64,000 bases of DNA from Erwinia amylovora (lineage in GTDB: Bacteria; Pseudomonadota; Gammaproteobacteria; Enterobacterales; Enterobacteriaceae), in NCBI RefSeq assembly GCF_017161565.1, contig NZ_CP066796.1:2728001-2792000 (forward strand). The letters run 5' to 3'. Under the pieces are notes generated by a model. That model made no database searches. It had not been told where the DNA came from and saw only the letters and a list, made by a program, of their open reading frames with translations. Positions 17,535 to 27,610 of the stretch are shown piece by piece. The stretch's first letter is position 1; every line of letters starts with the position of its first letter. The position numbers and the translations under genes were made by a program.

Positions 17535-19175
17535 TTAAAAGGTTTCCCATTGATCGTTATCCGCATGCATCGCTGCGGTTTTATAATCTTTTACCTGGCC
17601 AGTTCGGGTCAATTCTACAGGTTTACTTTCGCGGTTTTCATTGAGTACAAACTGCGCCACCAGGTTCTCCAGGGCATCAGACTGCATTTCCAGTTCGCCG
17701 GCAGCCATTGCAGCTTCTTCAACCATCGCGGCATTTTGCTGTGTCACCAGATCCATCTCGTTAACCGCCTGGGAAATCTGGTTAATCCCGGCGCTCTGTT
17801 CGTCGGAGGCAGAGGTAATTTCCCCCATAATCTCGGTAACCTGAGTGACGGAAGAAACTATTTCCTGCATCACGCTGCTGGCCTGTACCACCTGACGCGA
17901 GCCGGCATCCACAGTCGATACGCAGGTATTGATCAGATGATTGATCTCTTTCGCCGCCTCGGCACTGCGTTTTGCCAGATTGCGCACCTCTTCAGCGACC
18001 ACGGCAAAACCGCGCCCCTGTTCGCCGGCACGGGCAGCCTCAACGGCAGCATTCAGTGCCAGAATATTGGTCTGATTTGCAATACTGTCAATGACGCCAT
18101 TGATGTCGGCAATCTGGCGTGAGCTGGTGCTGATTTTCTGCATAATATCCTCAAGATTATGCATGGCATCGCCGCCACTTCGGGCATTGCCGCTGGCGCT
18201 TTCTGCCAGCTGACGTGCCGTATGGGCATTATCCGCATTTTGGCGCACGGTGGTTTTGATTTGCTCCATGCTGGCTGCCGTTTCCTGCAGCGCCGACGCC
18301 TGCTGTTCGGTACGCGATGACAGCTCATTGTTACCGGTGGCAATCTCACGGGCATTTTTGTGAATGCCCAGCACGCCTTTGCGAATACCGACAATGGTCC
18401 CCGTCAGGGCATTACGCATTTGCTCAAGGGCTCTTAGCATCATGCCAATTTCATTATGGTTGCCGGCCAGTACTTTTTTACTTAAATCACCTTCAGCTAT
18501 GGTTTGCAGTGAGCTTACGGTCAGATCGAGGCGCTGTACCAGCGTACGTTTCAGCCAATAGCGCACGAACAGCCACATCATCAGCGCACAGATCACAACG
18601 ATAATACTGATAGCGATCATTTGCTTATTATCACTTTCAGCCTCATTGATATAGGCATCACTAACGTGGTTTGAGGCTTCGGTGTAGTCCCTTAGCTTCG
18701 CGCGCAGCAGGTTACGTATCTCCACTTCACTTTCCAGTGAGCCGGTATAGCGTGCTGGTGTAGTAATAAACTGCTTTTTGTTCACCACCACCGCGTAGAG
18801 CCGATTAAACGTGGTCAGGATCTCCGTTGCCACTTTACGCTCCTCCTCGCTGTTAAACGACGAGGTCATAAAATCATCCATGCTCTGGCGTGCCTTACCG
18901 AGAATTTCATCGGTGGCGTGCACCATGTCCTGGGAAATGGTCTTTCCTGAGGCGGTTTGCAGCATCTGACTGTTAATATGCGCAATGCTGGCAGTAATAT
19001 TATAAGCCGCATCACGTACATGTCGGTCACTGGAGGCGGCAACAACAATATAGTTAAGGTGCTTCTTGGTCACATAGCCGTTCATCGCAAAGAAGCTGGT
19101 GGTCAACAACAGCGTGATAGCGAACAGGCCAATAATCATGCTGATTGTGGTGTTAATTTTCAGATTTTTTAACAT
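17535..19175 (-). CDS. Methyl-accepting chemotaxis protein
   Basis: Complete transmembrane chemoreceptor, 546 residues from the ATG at 19175, which follows GGAG. An in-frame ATG three codons earlier lies inside a hairpin and lacks a ribosome site. The layout is TM1 (about 10-32), a periplasmic helical sensor domain (35-185), TM2 (about 187-208) and HAMP (210-265). The signalling domain follows, with the hairpin tip [42 protein letters not shown] (in parts). The protein ends in QWETF, close to the NWETF pentapeptide that tethers CheR and CheB in E. coli Tar and Tsr. Its ligand cannot be named. It sits between fliA and flgL. Confidence 0.95.
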   Translation of the reverse strand: MLKNLKINTTISMIIGLFAITLLLTTSFFAMNGYVTKKHLNYIVVAASSDRHVRDAAYNITASIAHINSQMLQTASGKTISQDMVHATDEILGKARQSMDDFMTSSFNSEEERKVATEILTTFNRLYAVVVNKKQFITTPARYTGSLESEVEIRNLLRAKLRDYTEASNHVSDAYINEAESDNKQMIAISIIVVICALMMWLFVRYWLKRTLVQRLDLTVSSLQTIAEGDLSKKVLAGNHNEIGMMLRALEQMRNALTGTIVGIRKGVLGIHKNAREIATGNNELSSRTEQQASALQETAASMEQIKTTVRQNADNAHTARQLAESASGNARSGGDAMHNLEDIMQKISTSSRQIADINGVIDSIANQTNILALNAAVEAARAGEQGRGFAVVAEEVRNLAKRSAEAAKEINHLINTCVSTVDAGSRQVVQASSVMQEIVSSVTQVTEIMGEITSASDEQSAGINQISQAVNEMDLVTQQNAAMVEEAAMAAGELEMQSDALENLVAQFVLNENRESKPVELTRTGQVKDYKTAAMHADNDQWETF

Positions 19176-19182
19176 AATCTCC

Positions 19183-19230
19183 ATACAGCATACTGACAGC
19201 AGGCATTTGCCCGCCGTCAGTATGCTGTAT
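19183..19230. repeat. Perfect 15-bp inverted repeat between flgL and the chemoreceptor gene
   Basis: The arms ATACAGCATACTGAC (19183-19197) and GTCAGTATGCTGTAT (19216-19230) are exact inverse complements around an 18-base centre that is itself partly self-complementary. There is no T-run, so it is not a normal terminator. On the minus strand the stem ends directly before the ribosome binding site GGAG of the chemoreceptor gene. Confidence 0.85.
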
Positions 19231-19265
19231 CCTTAGCTTGGTAAGTGCGATAATAAAGATCAGAA

Positions 19266-20174
19266 TTACGATCTGAACAGGCTCATCTTCTGCATTGACT
19301 GGAATACCTTCATTGAGGCTTCCATAACCACTTCAGCCATCTTCGTTCTTTGAATTAAATTAATCTGCGTACTGGTGTCTGCCCCCAGCGCGCTCTGCAG
19401 TTTGCCCACCATTGCGTTGAAATCGTCGTCGGCCTGGATATCCAGCGCGTCGAGCTGTTGCAGCTGGGTACCTAAATCGGCCTGCACCTTGCCTAAACGA
19501 TCAATCCCCGCATCCACCGCTTTGCTCGCCGCACCCAGCGCCGATTTGAGCTGTTCTTCATCGATCGGCGATTTGGTCAGCTCGCTGACCGCTTCCTGCA
19601 GATTTTTAAACAGATCGCTGCCGGTTCCGCTCATAAAGATATCGCTGCCGAGATGGCTGGTCTGCATGTCACTGCCATCAGCTACCGTCTGGTGAATGGC
19701 GGTATCTCCGCCCTGGTAGTTACCCTGATCGTCGAACGCGGCAGTCGCGGTTTTGAAACCGGAGAAAATATAGCGACCGCTGCCGTCGCGAGTATTGGCC
19801 AGGTCCAGCATATTCTTACTGATACCTTCAATTTCCTGCCCCAGTACGGCGCGATCCTCTTCCGACAGGGTTCCGTTCATCGCGGCAACCAGCTTCTCGC
19901 TGAGGTTTTTAGTCAGCAATTTGCCGACGGAACTCAGGGTAGAATCCTCCTGCTCCATACCGCTGCGCACGCCGGCACGGGCATCCTTATACAGTTCCAT
20001 TTTCGCCAGCGCATTTTGCATAATAACGGCATCTGCTGCCCCTCCGGGATTGTCGGAAGCGGCCAGCAGAGTTTTACCCGCGCTGATACGGCTAAAAAGG
20101 CCGTTGTTTTGATCCATCAGGGCAGACATGCTCTCCATGTTCTGCTTGTACATATATTGCGTGCTTAAGCGCAT
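19266..20174 (-). CDS. flgL: Flagellar hook-filament junction protein FlgL (HAP3)
   Basis: Second junction protein joining the hook to the filament, exported by the flagellar secretion system. 302 residues, with a flagellin-like N-terminal helix (MRLSTQYMYKQNMESM, SRISAGKTLLAASDNPGGAADA) and C-terminal helix (QINLIQRTKMAEVVMEASMKVFQSMQKMSLF, in parts). It ends the minus-strand flgB-to-flgL series, 24 bases after flgK. Confidence 0.96.
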   Translation of the reverse strand: MRLSTQYMYKQNMESMSALMDQNNGLFSRISAGKTLLAASDNPGGAADAVIMQNALAKMELYKDARAGVRSGMEQEDSTLSSVGKLLTKNLSEKLVAAMNGTLSEEDRAVLGQEIEGISKNMLDLANTRDGSGRYIFSGFKTATAAFDDQGNYQGGDTAIHQTVADGSDMQTSHLGSDIFMSGTGSDLFKNLQEAVSELTKSPIDEEQLKSALGAASKAVDAGIDRLGKVQADLGTQLQQLDALDIQADDDFNAMVGKLQSALGADTSTQINLIQRTKMAEVVMEASMKVFQSMQKMSLFRS

Positions 20175-20198
20175 GATTTTTCCTCTTCGCTGGAGCGA

Positions 20199-21836
20199 TT
20201 ACTTAATGGCTAACAGGGTGTCAAGCATCGTAGTGGCCGTTTGCAGGACCTGAGCATTCGCCTGGTAGTACTTTTCAAACATACTCAGGGTCACATACTC
20301 ATCTTCCAGGTTAACGCCAACCACCGACTGCCACTTAGTCGTCAACTCTTTCAACACGCTACCTGAGGTGGAGTAATCGGCTTTTAACGCACTGGTTGTT
20401 GAGCCAAGCCCACTGACCAGGCTGGCATAGGACTCGGTCAGCGTCGCTTTACCGATCAGCTTTTCATCCTGAATTCCCAGCAGCAGGGCCAGGTTTTTGT
20501 TATTCGAGACTTCCTCTGGATCGCTGGAATCGGAGGCGGCGATAGCTTCGCCGTTGGCGATCGCCACGCTGACATTTTCCGCCACGCCGGCTGCGGGGTT
20601 CAGCATAAAGCTGTCGCCTTCCTCTGCCGTGCCGCTGACGCCGAGGCTGACACCATCAAACTCCAGTTCGCCGGCTGCGTTAACCGTATGCGGCACCACG
20701 CGACCATCTGCCCCTTTCACTTCCCAGTCACCGTTGGTGAAGGTGATGGTGTAGTCCTCTGCATTGATGTCAGTGTAGGGTGCGGTTAATTTGACATCGA
20801 TGCTGGCAGTACCGCCATTATTACGGTTGGCCAGCGCTTCCGGGGTAGGAACGTTAAACAGGTCGCCGCCAGGGTTGCCGTTCTGGTCATAGCCCTGGCC
20901 GTTGACTTCGTTGAAGCGCCCTGCCATTTTCAGCGCCATCTGGTTCAGCTCATTGCGCGCCTTGCTCAAATCTTCGTTACGGAAGGTAAACAGGCCGCCC
21001 AGTGCGCCGCCGGTCATACGCTCTTCGTCAAGCCGGGTGGCATTCCCGCTGGCATCGATATAGGAAACCACGGTCTTATTGGGGTTCTCTGCGCTGGCCT
21101 CTGCTTTCAGCTGGTAAACGCGAGAGCCGGAAACCAGCGGGCGGCCGTCGGCCAGCATCACGTCCATCCGGCCGGTAAGCTTGTCTTCGCTTACCTTGAT
21201 GCCGGTCTGCATGCTCAGGTCTTCCAGCAGGCCGTCGCGCGCGTCCAGCATATCTGCCGGTGGCGTACCGTGCTGTGAGACGATCTTCTCGATATTCTCA
21301 TTCAGCTTCGCCAGCTGTTGCGTGCAGCTGTTGATGTCATCAACGCTTTGCTTGATCTGCGTATTGGTGCTTTTTTCCAGTCCGGTAAGGCGCTCGCTGC
21401 TGCTGTTAAACTGATAGGTCAGAGAACCAAGCGTGCTGAAAGCCGACTGCCGGGCGGCAGGTGCGCTTGGATCTTTTTCCATCTCTTTTAACGCATCAAA
21501 GAACTTATTTAGCGAAACGGAGGGATTGGTTTCATCGTTGCCAAGCATATTGTCGATTTCAGCCAGCTGCTCATAGCGGGCTTTGTGGCCGGCACAGGCG
21601 GTGATCCCGCTGCGCATTTCATTGTTGATAAAGGCATCGTAGCCGCGCTGCACGCCGTTAACCTGAACGCCGAAACCGTAAAAGCCTTTGCCTGAAATCA
21701 TGCCACCGGATTCGCCCAACAGAATATCGCGACGGCTATAGTGCCCATTCATGGCATTATTGATGTTGCTGCCGATAACGCTTAATCCTGCTTGTGAGCT
21801 ACTTAGGCCACTTCTGGCGATATTAAAAAGGTTCAT
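20199..21836 (-). CDS. flgK: Flagellar hook-associated protein FlgK (HAP1)
   Basis: First hook-filament junction protein. 545 residues, with the conserved N-terminus NLFNIARSGLSSSQAGLSVIGSNINN (in parts) and the C-terminus VNLEDEYVTLSMFEKYYQANAQVLQTATTML, both forming the tubular core. The middle (about 190-450) is the variable surface part. Gene order flgJ-flgK-flgL is standard. The 108-base gap before it, after flgJ, could hold a class III promoter, but none was clear. Confidence 0.96.
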   Translation of the reverse strand: MNLFNIARSGLSSSQAGLSVIGSNINNAMNGHYSRRDILLGESGGMISGKGFYGFGVQVNGVQRGYDAFINNEMRSGITACAGHKARYEQLAEIDNMLGNDETNPSVSLNKFFDALKEMEKDPSAPAARQSAFSTLGSLTYQFNSSSERLTGLEKSTNTQIKQSVDDINSCTQQLAKLNENIEKIVSQHGTPPADMLDARDGLLEDLSMQTGIKVSEDKLTGRMDVMLADGRPLVSGSRVYQLKAEASAENPNKTVVSYIDASGNATRLDEERMTGGALGGLFTFRNEDLSKARNELNQMALKMAGRFNEVNGQGYDQNGNPGGDLFNVPTPEALANRNNGGTASIDVKLTAPYTDINAEDYTITFTNGDWEVKGADGRVVPHTVNAAGELEFDGVSLGVSGTAEEGDSFMLNPAAGVAENVSVAIANGEAIAASDSSDPEEVSNNKNLALLLGIQDEKLIGKATLTESYASLVSGLGSTTSALKADYSTSGSVLKELTTKWQSVVGVNLEDEYVTLSMFEKYYQANAQVLQTATTMLDTLLAIK

Positions 21837-21944
21837 CGTTTATCCACCTGATTCTGAGTGCATCACCCGAAGGTTATTCCGGGCAATCTGAATTCCACTG
21901 TTCTTATTACTTCATCGGTCTTTCGGAAATTAACTAAAACTTTC

Positions 21945-22886
21945 TTAAAAAATATCGTTCAGGTCATTCTTATAAGCCTGAATGCCGGTGCTGATACTGC
22001 CTTTCACCTGCTGAATGATGCTCTTAAGCTTGCTGGCATAAGCGGGATCGGTGGCATATCCCCCGGCCTGTAAGGCATGTGCGCCCTGTTCCGCTGAAGT
22101 GGACTGCGCCACATGGCGATAACGCGGATTGTTGCTCAACAGCCTGCTGTAGTCGGTCAGCGCTTCGGTATAGGAGTCATAGACGCGGAAAGCAGCCTTC
22201 ACTTTGTGCGGGCTACCATTACGGTATTCCGTGGTGGTGATTTCCGTGGTTTTCCCCTGCCAGTCAGCGCTGGCTTTAATGCCAAACAGGTTGTGGCTGG
22301 GTTTGCCGTCGCTGGACGGGATTTCGCGTTTACCCCAGCCAGATTCCAGCGCCGCCTGCGCCAGGATAAGATGCGGGTGAATACCGCTGCTTTGCGCTGC
22401 CTGCAATGCCGGCCGCAGCAAACGCTGAATAAACGGTTGTGAACTGCTGCCCTGCACGCTGGCCGCGTTTATCGGCGATGCCTGCGGTACCGCCTCGGCT
22501 TTAGGCGATGATGGACGTAAACCATCGGCTAACGACGACCAGGATGCGGCAACAGGTGCGGCAATGTTCGCAGCCGGCGACGCGCTTTCTCCACCCATCT
22601 GCCGCACGATCATCTCGGCAAAACCGAGCTGGCTTTTTTGTGCAATATCCTGAGCCAGCTGCTGATCGTGCATCGAGGTGTACATATCCGTCGCCGGGCT
22701 GTGCAGTGCGTCATCTTTGATACTGGCGTCACGCATGCTCTTCAGCATCATCTGCACAAACAGCCCTTCCATCTGCTGCGCTGCCGCTTTCAGCGCCTGC
22801 GGCCCGTTGTTGGCCGCCTTCAGTTTGAGCGCATCCAGTGAACGCAGATCCCATGCGGCAGTGCTGAACGGTGGGTTAGCGCTCAT
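21945..22886 (-). CDS. flgJ: Flagellar rod cap and muramidase FlgJ
   Basis: Two-domain periplasmic protein. The N-terminal half (to about 110) caps the growing rod: LKAAAQQMEGLFVQMMLKSMRDAS and DMYTSMHDQQLAQDIAQ (in parts). The C-terminal half is a glycoside hydrolase family 73 peptidoglycan hydrolase with LAQAALESGWGKREI (catalytic Glu) and NLFGIKASADWQG. 313 residues, as in E. coli. The start overlaps the flgI stop by one base (TGATG). Confidence 0.97.
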   Translation of the reverse strand: MSANPPFSTAAWDLRSLDALKLKAANNGPQALKAAAQQMEGLFVQMMLKSMRDASIKDDALHSPATDMYTSMHDQQLAQDIAQKSQLGFAEMIVRQMGGESASPAANIAAPVAASWSSLADGLRPSSPKAEAVPQASPINAASVQGSSSQPFIQRLLRPALQAAQSSGIHPHLILAQAALESGWGKREIPSSDGKPSHNLFGIKASADWQGKTTEITTTEYRNGSPHKVKAAFRVYDSYTEALTDYSRLLSNNPRYRHVAQSTSAEQGAHALQAGGYATDPAYASKLKSIIQQVKGSISTGIQAYKNDLNDIF

Positions 22887-24010
22887 CAGTTGATCTCCAG
22901 TTTCGCCCGCAGACAGCCAGCGCTTTTCATCGCCTGTAGAATCGACATCAGCTCGTTGGGCGTGGCGCCCAGTCCGTTTAACGCACGTACCACGTTATTC
23001 AGATCCGCGCTGCTGTTAACACGCTGCAGCGCGCCGCCGCTGTCGCGCACCGAGATTTGTGCCTGCGGTACCACCACGGTTTCACCACCGGCTAATGGCG
23101 TGTCCGGTTGGCTGATAAGGTTGTTTTGCGCGACCTCAACGGTCAGGCCACCGTGGGCGATAGCACAGGATTCAAGCGTGACGTGACGGTTCATCACCAC
23201 CGAACCGGTACGCGAGTTGACGATCACTTTGGCGTCCTGCACGGCAACGTGCAGCGGTATGTCCTGGATATTAGCGAGGAAGCGCACGCGTGACGGCCCG
23301 TCAGTTGGGCCGAACAGCCGCACGGTGCGCGCATCTTCCGGCACCGCGCCACCGCTAAAGCGGCGGTTAATGGCATCGCTAATCTGCTGGGCCAGAGAAA
23401 AATCGGTCTCGTTGAGCTGCAGGCGCAACGCCGTTTGCCTGGCAAAATCGTTAGGCACTTCCCGTTCGACGGTTGCCCCACCGCTAATGCGCCCGCCATT
23501 AAGCTGATTAACCTGAACCCGGCTGCCACCCGCCTGCGCGCCTGCGCCGGAAATCAGTACATTACCCTGTGCCAGGGCGTAAATCTGGGTATCCGCGCCT
23601 TTCAGGGGCGTCATCAGCAGCGTACCGCCGCGCAAACTTTTGGCATTGCCAAGCGAAGAGACAACGATATCGATGCGATCGCCAGGACGGGAAAATGCCG
23701 GCAGTTCGGCCGTCACCATCACCGCCGCGATATTTTTGAGCTGCATATTCGTCCCGGCCGGTACGGTAATCCCCAGCTGGGAGAGCATGTTATTCAGGCT
23801 CTGCCCGGTGAAGGGAGCCTGCATGGTCTGATCGCCGGTGCCGTCCAGCCCCACCACCAATCCGTAACCCATCAGCGTGTTGGGGCGTACACCCTGCACC
23901 GTGGTCAGATCGCGTATACGCTCGGCACAGGCCGCGTTGGGTAACGCCACGAGCAGGGAGCACAGCAGCATGCCGACAGACATTAAAAGGGTTTGTTTTT
24001 TCATCATCAT
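22886..24010 (-). CDS. flgI: Flagellar P-ring protein FlgI
   Basis: Forms the ring around the rod in the peptidoglycan layer. 374 residues. The Sec signal peptide ([29 protein letters not shown], in parts) has cleavage likely after ACA. The mature part has [56 protein letters not shown] and [24 protein letters not shown]. Three consecutive ATG codons are possible starts. It begins one base after the flgH stop region. Confidence 0.96.
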   Translation of the reverse strand: MMMKKQTLLMSVGMLLCSLLVALPNAACAERIRDLTTVQGVRPNTLMGYGLVVGLDGTGDQTMQAPFTGQSLNNMLSQLGITVPAGTNMQLKNIAAVMVTAELPAFSRPGDRIDIVVSSLGNAKSLRGGTLLMTPLKGADTQIYALAQGNVLISGAGAQAGGSRVQVNQLNGGRISGGATVEREVPNDFARQTALRLQLNETDFSLAQQISDAINRRFSGGAVPEDARTVRLFGPTDGPSRVRFLANIQDIPLHVAVQDAKVIVNSRTGSVVMNRHVTLESCAIAHGGLTVEVAQNNLISQPDTPLAGGETVVVPQAQISVRDSGGALQRVNSSADLNNVVRALNGLGATPNELMSILQAMKSAGCLRAKLEIN

Positions 24011-24011
24011 T

Positions 24012-24725
24012 CTAGAAAGGTGAGATATTCAATAACACACGCTGTAACCAGCCCATGTTCTGCGATTCATTGATATAGCCATTGCCGACATATTCGATGC
24101 GCGCATCTGAAACCTGCGTCGAAGAGACGGTGTTGTTGCCGCTGATGGTGCGCGGATTAACCACCCCCGAGAAGCGGATAAATTCCGTCCCCTGGTTAAT
24201 GGCGATCTGCTTTTCACCCACCACCTGCAGGTTACCGTTTGGCAACAGCTGATTGACGGTGACGGTAATCGTGCCGGTGAAGGTGTTACGCGCCGCAGCG
24301 CCGCCCTTACCGGCAAAATCGGACTGACCACCGGCGTTGAAATCCAGTTTGCCGTTACCAAGCGCACCGCTGACGGATGACGGTACGACCTCAAGCCCCA
24401 TACCGGCGGATCCATTACGGTTGGCACTGGCGGATGAACTTTTGCTGGCGCTGACATTTTCCTGCAGCAGAATGGTCAGCGTATCGCCGACGTTGCGCGG
24501 TCGGCGATCTTCAAACATCGGCTGATAGCCATAGTTCATAGCCTGCCCGCTTTGAAACAGCGAGCCGCTGGCACCGATCGGAGCCATCTGTAATGGTGTC
24601 GCAGAAGTGGGTCCCTGAACCAGCGGTTGCTGCATGATATGCGCACAGCCAGTCAGCAACAGGACCGCGCTAACGGCGACGACGCGGCGCCAGCCGTGAT
24701 GAGAAACAGTACAAGAATTATTCAT
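24012..24725 (-). CDS. flgH: Flagellar L-ring lipoprotein FlgH
   Basis: Outer membrane ring of the basal body. From the ATG at 24725 it has 237 residues (E. coli 232) with a lipoprotein signal ending LLLTGC. The open frame extends 26 codons further upstream without homology and would overlap flgG, so the shorter start is preferred although no strong ribosome site is visible. Conserved parts are [62 protein letters not shown] sequence and [15 protein letters not shown]. Confidence 0.95.
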   Translation of the reverse strand: MNNSCTVSHHGWRRVVAVSAVLLLTGCAHIMQQPLVQGPTSATPLQMAPIGASGSLFQSGQAMNYGYQPMFEDRRPRNVGDTLTILLQENVSASKSSSASANRNGSAGMGLEVVPSSVSGALGNGKLDFNAGGQSDFAGKGGAAARNTFTGTITVTVNQLLPNGNLQVVGEKQIAINQGTEFIRFSGVVNPRTISGNNTVSSTQVSDARIEYVGNGYINESQNMGWLQRVLLNISPF

Positions 24726-24789
24726 ATCATTTATGACTAAAGGGTCCACAACCCGCCCGGCATCACCCGTCGGCGGGTAAAGGTAAGGA

Positions 24790-25572
24790 TTACAGCTGGG
24801 CAAGCCGCTGTAACATCTGATCGGAAGCCGAAACCGCCTTACTGTTGATTTCGTAGGCGCGCTGAACCTGGATCATCGTCACTAACTCTTCCGCCACGTT
24901 GACGTTAGAGGTTTCGATATACTGATGCTTGAGGCGACCCGCGCCGTCCATGCCGGGAGTGGCTTCGTTCGGCGCACCGGATGCCTGGGTCTCGGCGTAA
25001 AGATTGCCACCAAGGCTTTCCAGGCCGGCATCATTGATAAAGTTCGCCAGCGTCAGCTGACCAATCTGCTGCGGAGCCGCCTGGCCAGGTACGGTGGCGG
25101 TAACAATACCGTCTTCGCCGACGGTCAGCTTCTGCGCATCGGCCGGTACGGTAATATCCGGCTGTACCGGGTTGCCTTCCGCCGTCACCATCTGCCCGTT
25201 TTCATTCAGGCTGAACGATCCGTCGCGGGTATAGGCGGTGGTGCCGTCTGGCAGCTGCACCTGGAAGAAGCCTTTGCCCTGAATCGCCATATCGTAATCT
25301 CTGCCGGTTTGCGTCAGCGATCCCTGGGTGTGCATACGCTGGGTGGCCACGGTCGCCACCCCGGTCCCCAGCTGCATGCCGGTCGGCAAGGTCGTCTGCT
25401 CTGACGCCTGTGCGCCGGGCTGGCGCATGGTTTGATAAAGCAGATCCTGGAATACCGCACGCTGGCGTTTAAAGCCGGTGCTGCCAACGTTGGCCAGGTT
25501 GTTGGAAATAACGTCCATATTGGTCTGCTGTGCTTCAAGACCGGTTTTTGCAATCCATAAAGAGCGGATCAT
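24790..25572 (-). CDS. flgG: Flagellar distal rod protein FlgG
   Basis: Forms the distal rod through the outer membrane. 260 residues, the same as E. coli, with the shared rod/hook N-terminal motif [32 protein letters not shown] (in parts) and the C-terminal motif [30 protein letters not shown]. It follows flgF after 21 bases within the flgBCDEFGHIJKL series. Confidence 0.97.
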   Translation of the reverse strand: MIRSLWIAKTGLEAQQTNMDVISNNLANVGSTGFKRQRAVFQDLLYQTMRQPGAQASEQTTLPTGMQLGTGVATVATQRMHTQGSLTQTGRDYDMAIQGKGFFQVQLPDGTTAYTRDGSFSLNENGQMVTAEGNPVQPDITVPADAQKLTVGEDGIVTATVPGQAAPQQIGQLTLANFINDAGLESLGGNLYAETQASGAPNEATPGMDGAGRLKHQYIETSNVNVAEELVTMIQVQRAYEINSKAVSASDQMLQRLAQL

Positions 25573-25593
25573 CTTATGACTCCCGTACGGGCG

Positions 25594-26331
25594 TTAGCCC
25601 ACACTTAATAACTGATTAGCCTGCTTGGCATTTTCATCGGCGGTGCGGATGGTTTTCATGTTCATATCAAAGCTGCGGGCGGTGGCGATCATCTCCGTCA
25701 TGGCTTTCACCGGACTGACGTTACTGCCTTCCAGCGTTTCCGGACTGAGGCGCAACGCGGCATCAGCAGGCAGTGAGTCACCGGCTTTAGGATGGAACAG
25801 CCCTTCGTCGCCGTGCAGTAAATCCTGAATACTGGCGTTAGCCAGCTTCAGGCGTCCGACCGGTGTGACGGTGGTGGGATCGTCGCCGGCACCCAGCGCC
25901 GTCAGCGTACCGTCCGGCGCGATGGTTACCGCCGACTGCGGCGGAACCGTTAGCGGTGCCCCATCGCCCATCAGCGGATAGCCATTGACGCTAAGCGCAC
26001 CGTCACGATCCACCTCAATAGCACCGTTTCGCGTGTAGGCTTCCGTGCCGTCAGGCATGGCTACGGCGAGCCAGCCATTCTGCGGCAGCGCAACGTCCAG
26101 ACTGCGGCCGGTGTGATTAAGCGGGCCCATAGTGCCGTCGTGGTACGGCGTGCTGTCGACCACCAGCGCGCGCGTGGCGATGGTTTCCCCTTCGACCGGC
26201 ACCGCACGGAACGCCGCCATCTGGGCGCGGAACCCGGTGGTGGCGGCGTTGGCCATATTGTTAGACGTTACCGCCTGGCGATTCAGCGCCGCATTTGCGG
26301 CGCTCATCGCGGTATAGATAGCGCGATCCAT
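25594..26331 (-). CDS. flgF: Flagellar proximal rod protein FlgF
   Basis: Proximal rod subunit. 245 residues. It has MDRAIYTAMSAANAALNRQAVTSNNMANAATTGFRAQM (in parts) at the N-terminus and LEGSNVSPVKAMTEMIATARSFDMNMK at the C-terminus, both typical of the rod family. Twelve bases separate it from flgE. No anomalies. Confidence 0.96.
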   Translation of the reverse strand: MDRAIYTAMSAANAALNRQAVTSNNMANAATTGFRAQMAAFRAVPVEGETIATRALVVDSTPYHDGTMGPLNHTGRSLDVALPQNGWLAVAMPDGTEAYTRNGAIEVDRDGALSVNGYPLMGDGAPLTVPPQSAVTIAPDGTLTALGAGDDPTTVTPVGRLKLANASIQDLLHGDEGLFHPKAGDSLPADAALRLSPETLEGSNVSPVKAMTEMIATARSFDMNMKTIRTADENAKQANQLLSVG

Positions 26332-26343
26332 TGATGACTGCCC

Positions 26344-27576
26344 TTAGCGTAGGTTAACCAGGGTCTGCAACATCTCAGACTGGGTTTTGATCGTCTGCGA
26401 GTTCGACTGGTAGTTACGCTGGTAGACAATCATATTGACCATCTCGCTACCCAGATCGACGTTGGAATTCTCCAGTGCGCCGCCGGTCAGGCTGCCAAAG
26501 CTGCCGGAGCCGGCCGTGCCGATGATGGAGCCACCGGACTGCGGAGATTCCACCCAGGTGTTATTGCCGTTCTGCTGCAAACCGCCGGGGTTAGCGAAGT
26601 TCGCCAGTACCACCTGAGCGATCAGCTGCTTTTCACCGTTGTCGTAGTTAGCGGTGATCTCACCGTTATCACCGATCTGGAAGTTGACGTAGTTACCGGC
26701 GGCGTGACCGTCAGTTTTCACCGGTTCAAAGGTCGAGGCATCGGACTCATGCTGGGTGATGCCAGAGAGATCGAGCTGCAGATCCAGCGGGGTCGCGCCG
26801 TTGAGGCCAGCGCTCTTGACGTTGAGAATGCTGCTGGCCGCATCATTGGTCAGCTTGCCATTTTCATCGAATGTGATAGCCAGTTCGGTGTATTCAGACT
26901 TGGGCGGCGTACCGCTGGTCACCGGCGCGCTGGCGTCGTTGGCATAGGCTTTCCATTCACCGGTGGCGGTTTTCACATAATAGATATCGATGGTGTGACG
27001 ATTGCCAAGGCTGTCAAAAGCTTCAATCTGACTGGATGAGTTAAATGTATCGGCATCAGTGTGGTCGAAAGGCGTTTTGGTAATCACCTCTGAACTGGCC
27101 GTCAGGTTGCCGTTCAGCTTACCGCTGGTGGAGGCTACCGGCGGCATTCCGGTCTTATCGATCTGGATTGGCGCAACGGCGGCACCAGCCTGAATGGCAG
27201 GCGGCGTACCGGTTGCCTGATAGCCGGTCAGGCGCAGGCCGTTGGTCAGGTTGGTAATATAACCGTTAACATCGGTATCGAACTGGCCGTTGCGGCTGTA
27301 ATAGGCCTGGCCCGCTTCATCCATCAGGCGGAAAAAGCCGTTGCCGTTAATGCCCATATCCAGATTGCGCCCGGTGCCGGTTAAGCCACCGTCTTTGAAG
27401 TTCTGGCCGCTACCCGCAACCTGCACGCCCATGCCCTGTGCCCCGGCGAAGATATCGGCGAAGCCGATAGAGCCGGATTTAAAGCCAAAAGTCTGCGAGT
27501 TGGCGATATTGTTACCGACCACGTCCAGCGCGCTGGCCGCGGCGTTCAGCCCGCTAAGGCCTTGTGAAAAGCTCAT
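26344..27576 (-). CDS. flgE: Flagellar hook protein FlgE
   Basis: Structural protein of the hook. 410 residues (E. coli 402), with the N-terminal core SFSQGLSGLNAAASALDVVGNNIANSQTFGFK (in parts), the variable outer domains in the middle, and the C-terminal core LENSNVDLGSEMVNMIVYQRNYQSNSQTIKTQSEMLQTL (in parts). It follows the scaffold gene flgD after 34 bases. Confidence 0.97.
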   Translation of the reverse strand: MSFSQGLSGLNAAASALDVVGNNIANSQTFGFKSGSIGFADIFAGAQGMGVQVAGSGQNFKDGGLTGTGRNLDMGINGNGFFRLMDEAGQAYYSRNGQFDTDVNGYITNLTNGLRLTGYQATGTPPAIQAGAAVAPIQIDKTGMPPVASTSGKLNGNLTASSEVITKTPFDHTDADTFNSSSQIEAFDSLGNRHTIDIYYVKTATGEWKAYANDASAPVTSGTPPKSEYTELAITFDENGKLTNDAASSILNVKSAGLNGATPLDLQLDLSGITQHESDASTFEPVKTDGHAAGNYVNFQIGDNGEITANYDNGEKQLIAQVVLANFANPGGLQQNGNNTWVESPQSGGSIIGTAGSGSFGSLTGGALENSNVDLGSEMVNMIVYQRNYQSNSQTIKTQSEMLQTLVNLR

Positions 27577-27610
27577 AATAAATGTCCAGAAAGTAAGGTT
27601 TGAAAGAGAG

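Noticed and set aside
17440..17535. Inverted CCCGATAA/TTATCGGG elements between fliA and the receptor gene as sigma-28 promoter.
   Set aside because: The -10-like core is present but no TAAA at the right distance on either strand.
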